A stretch of DNA of 64,000 nt, taken from contig JBEKSR010000002.1 of assembly GCA_049516835.1 (NCBI GenBank), positions 1 to 64,000 of the forward strand. Direction: 5' to 3'. A program made the position numbers and the translations under genes. Below, one piece after another: positions 10,093-18,017 of this stretch. The notes beneath the pieces are model-generated. The model made no database searches. It worked only from the letters and a program-made list of their open reading frames with translations, and was not told where the DNA came from. Every line of letters starts with the position of its first letter. The first letter of the stretch is position 1. This DNA is from Fen-178 sp049516835 (GTDB lineage Bacteria; Acidobacteriota; Terriglobia; Bryobacterales; Bryobacteraceae).

Positions 10093-10497
10093 TTCCGTAA
10101 GGTCAGAGTCGGTTGGCATTCAAGGCCCTTTGTAGAACGCAAACGCGCCTGCGGTCGCCCCAACTGCCATTGCGCCGACGGCAAGAAGCTTCACCTGCAA
10201 TATCAGATTTCTGTCCTGATCGATGGCCAGCCGAAGGCGTTCAACGTCCCTGCCAAGCTGGTCGAGCCAGTGCGCCAGCACGTCGAGATGCGGACCGATC
10301 TGCAGGATTACCATCGCCTGGTCGCGGTCACGGTCGTCAGCACGCCGTTTCCGATCTCCCTGGGCATTCGCTTTCAGAAGAGCGGCGAGGCGGAAGTGCC
10401 CTGCGCACTGGCGCTATTGCAGGATCTAGCCGGGCCTTCTCACTGCGCAGAAACCAGATATGCGCCCACATGCCTTGCTATCCTGGTCCGTGAATGA
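10093..10497 (+). pseudogene. DUF6788-like transposon-associated protein, relic without start
   Basis: A frame open from just after the TGA at 10090-10092 to the TGA at 10495-10497 contains RACGRPNCHCADGKK, then VLIDGQPKAFNVPAKLVEPV and VRQHVEMRTDLQDYHRL. This matches the small cysteine-rich proteins (DUF6788-like) that often accompany transposases: CGxPxCxCxxG, a beta strand with an imported V-P motif, then a helix. No usable start codon precedes the motif, and the residues after about 10320 do not belong to the family. I regard it as a decayed mobile-element fragment. No transposase is left nearby. Identification is from motif memory only. Confidence 0.5.
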
Positions 10498-12878
10498 AGG
10501 AGACTCGCAAGCCGCGGCGATTGCGCCGGGCCGGGGGCCAGGGGCCGGGGGTCGGGGGCCGGGTGGGGTACCCGCCGCTTCTGCGGGTCGGGGCGGCGCA
10601 TCCCGCGTGGCGGCGGCATGCCTGGCGCATGCTGGCTCTCTGGGCCCTGGTCCTGGCGGCGTATTCCAATTCCTTCCAGGCGGGCCTGGTGTTCGACAGC
10701 GCCATGGCGATTACGCACGATGCCCGCATCCGGGCGGTGACGCCGCGAAACCTGGGGCTCATTCTGACCGAACAGTATTGGCACAGCAGAACCATCTCGG
10801 GCCTGTATCGCCCGCTCACCACCGCCTCCTACCTGCTGAACTACGCAGTCTTCGGCAATGGGACGCATCCGGCCGGCTATCATTGGGTGAATCTTGCGCT
10901 GCACGGAGTGAATGTTTCGCTGGTGTACCTGCTGGGCATATTGGTGTTGGGAGCGCCGGCGCCGGCCTTGGCCCTCGCAGCGCTCTGGGGACTGCATCCG
11001 CTGCTCACCGAATCCGTCACCAATGTCGTGGGCCGCGCCGACCTGCTGGCCGCCTTCGGCGTGCTGGCAGGCTTGCTGTGTTACGTGAAGAGTGCCTCCG
11101 CTACCGGGCGGCGGAAGCTGTTGTGGGTGGCGGCCATGGTGGCCGCCCAAGCGGTCGGGATCTTTTCCAAAGAGAATGCCGTCGTCCTGCCCGGCATCAT
11201 GCTCCTATACGACCTGACGTGGCGCGGGCGCTCGGCGTGGCGCGGGCGCGCGCTGGCTTACTCGGCCCTGGTGCTGCCGTTGGCCGCGTTTTTCTGTTTG
11301 CGCGTCGCATTCCCGATGCATATTCCGGCTCGCTTCGGCGATAACCCCCTCATCACCGCCGATTTCTGGACGGCGCGACTCACGGCCCTTAAAGTAATCG
11401 GCAAGTATCTGTGGCTGTTTGTCTGGCCGGCCCGCTTGTCGGCGGATTATTCCTATGATGCAGTGCCGCTGTTTGGCTGGCATCCGGCGGAGTGGGAGGA
11501 CGCGAAAGCGCTGATGGCGCTCGCACTCTGCCTGGGCGCCGCCCTGCTGGCCATCCGCTGGTACCGCACGCGGAAGCCGCTGTTCTTCTTCCTGGCTTTC
11601 TTTTTCGTGGCTCTCGCCCCGACCTCGAACCTGGCGATTCTCATCGGGAGCATCATGGCGGAGCGGTTCGTCTATCTGCCTTCGATCGGCTTGGCCGGGT
11701 GCGCGATTGCGGCCCTCTGCGCGCTTGGCCGGCCAGTCTCGCGCCAGCGGCTTCTGGCCATGCGGACCGCATGGATTGCGCTGGGGCTTCTGTGCCTGGC
11801 GTGTGCCGTGCGGACCTACGCCCGGAACTTCGACTGGCTCGACGACCTCAGTCTCTGGACCAGTGCCGTGGACGTCTGTCCGGGAAGCGCTAAGGCGCAC
11901 ATCAACCTGGGGAGCGCCCTGTCGAAACTACCCGGCCGGCTGCCGGACGCCATTGTCGAGTATCGAGTAGCGTTGCGGATTGAACCGGATTACGCCGAGG
12001 CGCACTACAACCTGGGAAAAGCCCTGTTGCAACTGCCCGGCCGGCTGCCGGATGCCATTGCCGAGTATGAAGCGGCGCTGCGGATCAATCCCGATTTTGC
12101 CGACGTGCACTTCGACCTGGGAAACGCGCTTTTCCGACTACCCGGCCGGCTGCCGGATGCCATTGCCGAGTATGAAGCGGCGCTGCGGATCAATCCCGAT
12201 TTCGCCGAGGTGCGCAGCAACCTGGGAAACGCCCTGTTGCAACTACCCGGCCGGCTGCCGGACGCCATTGCCCAGTATGAGGTGGCACTGCGCATGGAAC
12301 CCGGCAACGCGGTAGTGCACATGAACCTGGGGAACGCGCTTTCCCGACTACCTGGCCGGCTGCCGGACGCCATTGCCGAGTATCAAGCGGCGCTGCGCGT
12401 TGAACCCGGCTACGCCGCAGCGCACTTCAACCTGGGATACGCGCTTTCCCGACTACCCGGCCGGCTGCCGGACGCCATTGCCGAGTATCAATCGGCGTTG
12501 CGGATTGACCCCAGTTACGCCGAGGCGCACAACAATCTGGGACTCGCGCTGGCGCATTCCGGCGGGCGTTGGCAGGAGGCGATTGCCGAGTATGAAGCCG
12601 CGCTGCGGATCGACCCCAATCTTGCCGCGGCGCACGACAATCTGGGAGTCGCGCTGGCAGATTCCGGCGGGCGTTGGCAGGAGGCGATTGCCGAGTATGA
12701 AGCCGCGCTGCGGATTGACCCCGATTACGCCGAGGCGCACTTCAACCTGGGAAACGCGCTTTCCCGACTGCCCGGCCGGCTGCCGGATGCGATCGCTCAG
12801 TATGAAGCAGCGCTTCGGATCAGGCCCGATCCGAAGCTACGGCAAATGGTGGACCGATTGCGCGGAGGCCGAAAGTGA
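10494..12878 (+). CDS. TMTC-like membrane protein with 35-residue TPR array
   Basis: The 794-residue protein has a multi-spanning N-terminal half (about residues 45-455) like TPR-containing O-mannosyltransferase-type (TMTC/PMT-like) proteins: SNSFQAGLVFDS, LYRPLTTASYLLNY and NVVGRADLLAAFGVLAG. The C-terminal third consists of nine TPR units of 35 residues, each near LPGRLPDAIAEYEAALRI. The array begins near 11907. The first 45 residues are encoded by a G-rich stretch and may not be translated; the ATG at 10629 (MLALWALVL) is an alternative start. It may transfer a sugar to exported proteins, but this is inference from family. Confidence 0.8.
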   Translation: MKETRKPRRLRRAGGQGPGVGGRVGYPPLLRVGAAHPAWRRHAWRMLALWALVLAAYSNSFQAGLVFDSAMAITHDARIRAVTPRNLGLILTEQYWHSRTISGLYRPLTTASYLLNYAVFGNGTHPAGYHWVNLALHGVNVSLVYLLGILVLGAPAPALALAALWGLHPLLTESVTNVVGRADLLAAFGVLAGLLCYVKSASATGRRKLLWVAAMVAAQAVGIFSKENAVVLPGIMLLYDLTWRGRSAWRGRALAYSALVLPLAAFFCLRVAFPMHIPARFGDNPLITADFWTARLTALKVIGKYLWLFVWPARLSADYSYDAVPLFGWHPAEWEDAKALMALALCLGAALLAIRWYRTRKPLFFFLAFFFVALAPTSNLAILIGSIMAERFVYLPSIGLAGCAIAALCALGRPVSRQRLLAMRTAWIALGLLCLACAVRTYARNFDWLDDLSLWTSAVDVCPGSAKAHINLGSALSKLPGRLPDAIVEYRVALRIEPDYAEAHYNLGKALLQLPGRLPDAIAEYEAALRINPDFADVHFDLGNALFRLPGRLPDAIAEYEAALRINPDFAEVRSNLGNALLQLPGRLPDAIAQYEVALRMEPGNAVVHMNLGNALSRLPGRLPDAIAEYQAALRVEPGYAAAHFNLGYALSRLPGRLPDAIAEYQSALRIDPSYAEAHNNLGLALAHSGGRWQEAIAEYEAALRIDPNLAAAHDNLGVALADSGGRWQEAIAEYEAALRIDPDYAEAHFNLGNALSRLPGRLPDAIAQYEAALRIRPDPKLRQMVDRLRGGRK
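10528..10568 (+). repeat. G-rich tract at the start of the TMTC-like gene
   Basis: At least five runs of three or more G separated by short C-containing spacers lie within 40 bases. The pattern could form a G-quadruplex in the non-template strand. It codes for a low-complexity Gly/Arg/Val segment if the upstream start is used. Confidence 0.5.
11907..12851 (+). repeat. Nine tandem 105-bp units inside the TPR gene
   Basis: Units of 105 bases recur with very high DNA identity; the core coding LPGRLPDAI recurs at 11928, 12033 and onward. Two consecutive units (from about 12537 and 12642) carry a variant, SGGRWQEAI. The near identity at DNA level implies recent duplication or gene conversion, and the repeat number may vary between strains. 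Confidence 0.85.
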
Positions 12879-12947
12879 GGGCGCTCCGCCGCAGGCAAAG
12901 TCTAGCCGCAGTCTGCAAAGCGACTGTGATATTCTGATGCCGATCCC

Positions 12948-15900
12948 ATGGTGAAGTGGCCTCTACTCCAGGCACTGCTTCTTGCCGGGTTCAGCGTGGC
13001 GTCTGCCTGTGCGCAGGACGGGGCCGCCCCCATCGTCATCGACTATCCGGCCGACGGGTCGGTCTTTCCGCCCGACATGACCGCCCCCACGTTCCTCTGG
13101 CGCGACCCCGCTCCGGGCGCCGTCTCCTGGCAGATCGACGTATCGTTCGCCAATGGTTCCGCTGCCATCCATGTGGCGGCTACGGGCGGGCGGATGCACA
13201 TCGGCGAGATCGACCCGCGCTGCGTTGCGCCCACCAATCAGCCCCCTAGACTTACGCCGCAGCAGGCCGCCGCCCGCACCTGGATACCCGATCCCGCCAC
13301 CTGGGCCGCGATCAAGAAGCAGTCGGTTGCCGGCGCCGCCACCGTGACCATCAGCGGCTTCGCTTCCGGGAATGCCCGCCATCCGGTATCACGCGGACAC
13401 ATGCTGCTCAATATTTCCGCGGACCCGGTCGGCGCGCCCATCTTCTACCGCGACGTGCCGCTGATGCCGTCGAAAACGGAAAAGGGCGTCATCAAACCTC
13501 TTGACTCCCGTGCCGTTCCCCTGATCGCGTGGCGCCTGCGCGACGTCGCTCGAACCCGGAGCCGTGTGCTGCTGGAAGACATGCATACCTGCGCGAACTG
13601 CCACTCCTTCTCCGGCGATGGCAAGACTCTGGGGATGGACCTGGACGGTCCGGAAAACGACAAGAGCCTGTATACGCTGGCGGCCGTGCAACAGAAAATG
13701 ACGATCCGCAATGAGGACGTGATTTCGTGGACCTCGTTCCGCGGAGAATTGGGCAACCAGCTTCGCGAAGGCTTCATGTCCCAGGTCTCACCCGATGGCC
13801 GCCGCGTGGTCACCACCATCAAACCACCCGGCACCCCAGGCCCTCACTTCTACTATGTCGCCAATTTCGAGGACTACCGCTTCCTCCAGGTCTTTTATCC
13901 TACGCGCGGCATCCTGGTCTGGTATGACCGCGACGCCCGCAAACTCCAACCGCTGCCCGGCGCCGACGACGCGCGCTACGTCCACACCAACGCCGTCTGG
14001 AGCCCCGACGGCAAGTACTTCGTGTTCGCGCGCGCGGAGGCGAAAGATCCATACCCGGCCGGCGGCAAAATGGCCGCCTACGCCAACGACCCCGCCGAAG
14101 TCCCGATTCAGTACGATCTGTACCGCATCCCCTTTAACGACGGCAAAGGCGGCAAGCCCGAGGCCATCGCCGGCGCCTCCCGCAACGGCATGAGCAACAG
14201 CTTCCCGAAGATCTCGCCCGACGGACGCTGGATAGTCTTCGTGGAGGCCCGCAACGGGCTATTGATGCGCCCCGACAGCCGACTCTACATCGTCCCGGCG
14301 GCGGGCGGACAGGCACGCCGCATGCGCTGCAATACGCCTTTGATGAACTCCTGGCACAGTTTCTCCCCCAACGGCCGCTGGCTGGTGTTCTCCTCCAAGA
14401 GCCGCTCGCCCTATACCCAGATGTTCCTCACTCACCTCGACTCGGAGGGGCGCGACTCCCCTGCCATCCTGATCGAGAACTCCACCGCCGCCAATCGCGC
14501 CGTCAACATCCCCGAGTTTGTGAACATCTCTCCCAGCGGCATCGAGAGCATCGCGGTTCCGGCGGCCGACTTCTACCGCCAGTTCGATGTCGCCGCGGCC
14601 CTGACGAAAAACGGCGAGCACACCGCCGCCATCCGGGAGTGGACCAAAGCCCTCGCGATGGGCACCGACGATGCGCGAGCCCGAAACGACTTCGGCGCGA
14701 GCCTGGCGGGAGTGGGCAGGATCGAGGAAGCCATTGCGCAGTACCGGCAAGCGCTCGCGCTCAAGCCCAGTTACCCCGAAGCGCACGACAATCTGGGGAA
14801 CGCGCTCGCCCGCGCAGGCCGTCTGGACGAAGCCATCGGTCATTACCGGCAGGCGCTGGAGGGTGACCCCGCCTCCGCCCAAGCCCACAACAACCTGGGC
14901 ACGGCGCTGACGGAACAAGGGCGCCTGGCCGACGCTATCGGGCACCTCGAGGCCGCGCTCGCGATCCGCCCGGATTACGCGGCGGCGCACAATAATCTCG
15001 CCATCGCCCTGGCCGCGGAGGACCGTCTCGACGAGGCCGTTGCCCACTATCGGAAAGCCATCGAAATCGATCCCGCGTACACCGACGCCCACAACAACCT
15101 CGGCGCCGCGCTGGCGCGGCAGGGCAAGATCGACGAAGCCATCGTGCATTTCCGCAAAGCGCTCGAATTGAACCCCGGCGGCGCTCAGGCGGAGGCCAAT
15201 CTTGGGTCCGCGCTGCTGGCCCAGGGCAAGTTCGACGAGGCCATTCCGCATCTGGAGAGCGCCCTCTCCGCCGGTCCGGAAACAGCGGACCTCCACAACA
15301 ACCTGGGGATGGCCCTGGGCGAAAAGGGCCGGTCGGGTGAAGCGATTCCACACTTTGAGAAGGCGGTCGCGCTGAACCCCGCCAATTGGACTGCACACGC
15401 CAACCTGGGACGCGCCTACGCCGCCGGACAGCGGTTTGATCAGGCCATCCCGCACTTCGAAAGAGCGCTGGAGCGGAATCCCGGTTCGGCGGAACTGCAC
15501 AGCCAGCTCGGCTTGGCGCTGGCCAACCAGGACCGCGTCGCCGAAGCCATTCCGCATTTAGAACGGGCGCTCGAAATCTCTCCCGACCTGGTGGAGGCGC
15601 GCTACTATCTGGGCGCGGCGCTCATGAAAAACGGCCAGAAAGCGCAGGCGCTCGCGCAATGGCGGCAGGCGCTGCGCCAAGCCCCGGACAATCCCCGGGT
15701 GCTCAACGACACCGCCTGGGTGCTGGCTACCTGCGCCGACGCCGCCCTTCGCAACGGAACCGAGGCCGTCACCCTCGCCGAGCATGCCGTAGATCTCACC
15801 TCCGGACGCGATCCGGCGCTGCTCGCCACCCTTGCCGCAGCCTACGCCGAAGCCGGTCGTTTCGAGAGGGCGGTCGAATTGGAGAAACGCGCCACCGACC

Positions 15901-15992
15901 TCGCCACCCAGCAAGGAAACGCGCCCCTGGCCGCCACCCTGCGTGCCCGGTTGACACAGCTACAGGCGAAGACTCCGATTCGGCAGCCATGA
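12948..15992 (+). CDS. Secreted TolB/PD40-like and TPR protein with one CxxCH haem motif
   Basis: The 1014-residue protein has a signal peptide (LLLAGFSVASACAQ). An N-terminal Ig-like region (IDYPADGSVFPPDMTAPTF) is followed by a single cytochrome c-type motif, CANCH, near residue 214. Then come PD40/TolB propeller repeats (SPDGKYFVFAR, SPDGRWIVFVE, SPNGRWLVFSS), and from about residue 540 at least nine canonical 34-residue TPRs. It is presumably periplasmic. Family knowledge links this architecture to large Acidobacterial and Planctomycete secreted proteins of unknown role. It starts 69 bases after the TMTC-like gene and may be in its operon. Confidence 0.8.
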   Translation: MVKWPLLQALLLAGFSVASACAQDGAAPIVIDYPADGSVFPPDMTAPTFLWRDPAPGAVSWQIDVSFANGSAAIHVAATGGRMHIGEIDPRCVAPTNQPPRLTPQQAAARTWIPDPATWAAIKKQSVAGAATVTISGFASGNARHPVSRGHMLLNISADPVGAPIFYRDVPLMPSKTEKGVIKPLDSRAVPLIAWRLRDVARTRSRVLLEDMHTCANCHSFSGDGKTLGMDLDGPENDKSLYTLAAVQQKMTIRNEDVISWTSFRGELGNQLREGFMSQVSPDGRRVVTTIKPPGTPGPHFYYVANFEDYRFLQVFYPTRGILVWYDRDARKLQPLPGADDARYVHTNAVWSPDGKYFVFARAEAKDPYPAGGKMAAYANDPAEVPIQYDLYRIPFNDGKGGKPEAIAGASRNGMSNSFPKISPDGRWIVFVEARNGLLMRPDSRLYIVPAAGGQARRMRCNTPLMNSWHSFSPNGRWLVFSSKSRSPYTQMFLTHLDSEGRDSPAILIENSTAANRAVNIPEFVNISPSGIESIAVPAADFYRQFDVAAALTKNGEHTAAIREWTKALAMGTDDARARNDFGASLAGVGRIEEAIAQYRQALALKPSYPEAHDNLGNALARAGRLDEAIGHYRQALEGDPASAQAHNNLGTALTEQGRLADAIGHLEAALAIRPDYAAAHNNLAIALAAEDRLDEAVAHYRKAIEIDPAYTDAHNNLGAALARQGKIDEAIVHFRKALELNPGGAQAEANLGSALLAQGKFDEAIPHLESALSAGPETADLHNNLGMALGEKGRSGEAIPHFEKAVALNPANWTAHANLGRAYAAGQRFDQAIPHFERALERNPGSAELHSQLGLALANQDRVAEAIPHLERALEISPDLVEARYYLGAALMKNGQKAQALAQWRQALRQAPDNPRVLNDTAWVLATCADAALRNGTEAVTLAEHAVDLTSGRDPALLATLAAAYAEAGRFERAVELEKRATDLATQQGNAPLAATLRARLTQLQAKTPIRQP

Positions 15993-16072
15993 TCCCGTAA
16001 CATCCGAAAACCGAGTTCTGAAGCAATTCGCAAGCGCAGAGGGTCACGCTCTCAAGAACATGGCTTGGCCGT

Positions 16073-17791
16073 TCACTTCTTGCCTTGCAACAACTCCCGG
16101 GCTTTGGCCTGGTCGGCATCGGCTCCGGGTTTGTCGCCGGCGGCGCGGCGGGCGGCGCCGCGGTTCACATAGGCGTTGACGTAGGACGGATTCAGACGGA
16201 TGGCCTGGTCGAAATCGGCGAGCGCCTGCGGGTAGTGCTTGAGCCGGAAGTGCGCGTAACCACGCGCATTGTAGGCTAGCGAGAACGCAGGATCTAACTT
16301 CAGCGCCTCGGTGAGCTGCTCGATGGCCTCGTGGTAACGATCTTCCTGAAGGAGCTTGCGGCCACGCGCATGATACTCCGCAGCGCTGGCAAGGGGAGCC
16401 TTCGACGGCGGAGCCGCCGCCGGCGCCGGCACGACTGGCGGCACCTGCGGAGACACCGCCGGCGCAGTCGGCTTGGCCTGCGCGGCCGCCTGGGGCTCGG
16501 GTTTGGGAGCGGGCTCGGGTTTCGCGGGCTCGGATTTGGGAGCGGGCTCGGGGACGGCGGGCAATACCAACGTGACGGTCTCCGGCGCAGCCTCTTTGGC
16601 GCGCGCCCGGTTCACGATTTCGTCGACCTTCGCCTGCGCCTGCGCCGCCAGAGCCCGCGTTTCCGCGTTGTGGGGGTCGAGCTTTTGGGCCTGGAGCAAG
16701 TCCGACAATGCTTCGTCGTAGCGTTCGAGCAGGTAGTACGCGTTCCCGCGCGCCGTCCATCCCAGCGGCGATCCCGGATCCAAACCGATTGCCGTGGTGC
16801 GGTCCGCCAGCCCCTTCTGGTGTTCTCCCAGCGCATGGTACGAACCGCCGCGCGCCACGTAGGCATCGGGATTCTTGGGATCGAGCTCGACCGCCCGATC
16901 GCGATCCTGCAAAGCATCCTGGTAGCGCTTCATCCGCGTGTAAACCGCGCCGCGCGCCAGGTACAACCGCGCGTCCTTGGGATCGCGCTGGACGGCTTCG
17001 CTGTAGTCCGCCACGGCTCCATCGTCGTCACCCAACTGTTCGCGCACGGCCCCTCTCACGCGCCAGGCGCGCACATCCTCGGGCCGGAGTTTCAATGCCG
17101 CGGTCAGGTCTTCATTCGCGCGCCCATGATCTCCGGCGCCGATGTAGGCCAGAGAGCGCTCCACCAGCGCCTCCTCGTAGTCCGGCTTGAGGCTCAGACA
17201 CCGATCGAGATCGTCGATGGCGTCGCGGTATTCCCGCAGCGCCGCGTGCGCCATCCCACGACCCATATACGGCTCCGGATTGTCCAGCCGGAGTTTGATG
17301 GCCTGCGTGAAGTCCTCGATGGCTTTGGCGTACTGGACCGTCGCTAGGTAGGCGTTGCCGCGCGCCGTATAAACCTCCGTGCGCTCGAGTTTCAGACCGA
17401 TGGCGGTGTCGTAGTCGTGAATGGCGCGCTCGGGCTGATTGGTGGCGGTGAAGAGCTGGCCGCGGGCGGCGTACGATTCGGCGTCGGCGGGCTGAAGTTT
17501 GATGGCCTGATCGAGATCGGCCGCGGCCTTATCGCGGTCGCCCACAGCCAGGTAATCCTTGCCGCGCGCGCGCCATGCGGCCGCGTTGGTGGCGTCCGCC
17601 TGGATCGCCTCCGAGTACGCGGAAATGGCCTCATCGCGCCGCCCCGCTGCGTCGTCGCGAAGCCCGCGCTGATACTCGGCCTGCGACCTTTTCTTGTCCG
17701 GCTTGGCGGCCGCGCCGTTAACGGGAAGAATCCATCCCGATAAGGCGATGGTTAATACAATCCGCGCGAGGCGGTGGGTTGAGGTCCACAT
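16073..17791 (-). CDS. Exported TPR repeat protein with Pro/Ala linker
   Basis: The protein has 572 residues, a signal peptide (IVLTIALSGWILPVNGAAA), about ten TPRs between residues 35 and 385, a Pro/Ala/Lys-rich linker (residues 395-470, similar to periplasm-spanning linkers), and a final two to three TPRs. It is likely a periplasmic scaffold. It ends convergently with the haem/TPR protein and is divergent from the B12 riboswitch. No partner can be named. Confidence 0.8.
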   Translation of the reverse strand: MWTSTHRLARIVLTIALSGWILPVNGAAAKPDKKRSQAEYQRGLRDDAAGRRDEAISAYSEAIQADATNAAAWRARGKDYLAVGDRDKAAADLDQAIKLQPADAESYAARGQLFTATNQPERAIHDYDTAIGLKLERTEVYTARGNAYLATVQYAKAIEDFTQAIKLRLDNPEPYMGRGMAHAALREYRDAIDDLDRCLSLKPDYEEALVERSLAYIGAGDHGRANEDLTAALKLRPEDVRAWRVRGAVREQLGDDDGAVADYSEAVQRDPKDARLYLARGAVYTRMKRYQDALQDRDRAVELDPKNPDAYVARGGSYHALGEHQKGLADRTTAIGLDPGSPLGWTARGNAYYLLERYDEALSDLLQAQKLDPHNAETRALAAQAQAKVDEIVNRARAKEAAPETVTLVLPAVPEPAPKSEPAKPEPAPKPEPQAAAQAKPTAPAVSPQVPPVVPAPAAAPPSKAPLASAAEYHARGRKLLQEDRYHEAIEQLTEALKLDPAFSLAYNARGYAHFRLKHYPQALADFDQAIRLNPSYVNAYVNRGAARRAAGDKPGADADQAKARELLQGKK

Positions 17792-17817
17792 CGGCTTCTT
17801 GAATTAGTGTACACTCG

Positions 17818-17978
17818 GATGGTACTTGAAATTCCACTGGTGTACGGGAAGCTGGTGAAGATCCAGCACGGCCCCGCCACTGTAAGCGCGGAGGACGGGT
17901 CAACAGGGCCACTGTTCCGGAGACGGAATGGGAAGGCCGGCCGGTCCGGCGATGCGCGAGTCAGGAGACCGGCCAGCG
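17818..17978 (+). ncRNA. Cobalamin (B12) riboswitch
   Basis: The conserved elements occur in order: GAAGCTGGTGAAGATCCAGC at 17848-17867, CCGCCACTGT at 17874-17883, a GCCACTG arm near 17908, GGGAAGGC near 17930, and the B12 box GCGAGTCAGGAGACC at 17956-17970. This is the aptamer that binds adenosylcobalamin and switches off downstream genes in Bacteria. It lies directly upstream of a BtuB-like receptor at 18018, so it should control uptake and probably the salvage genes after it. Confidence 0.92.
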
Positions 17979-18017
17979 AGACTCAAACAGATTAGGCCCT
18001 CGAGGGAGGAGCTTAGA

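Noticed and set aside
9966..10314. Minus-strand frames opposite the DUF6788-like relic
   Set aside because: They have no recognisable motif, and the plus strand carries a clear cysteine-rich family motif in the same bases.
17928..18017. Longer start for the BtuB-like receptor
   Set aside because: It would translate the B12 box of the riboswitch; the ATG at 18018 has a good ribosome-binding site and a signal peptide.
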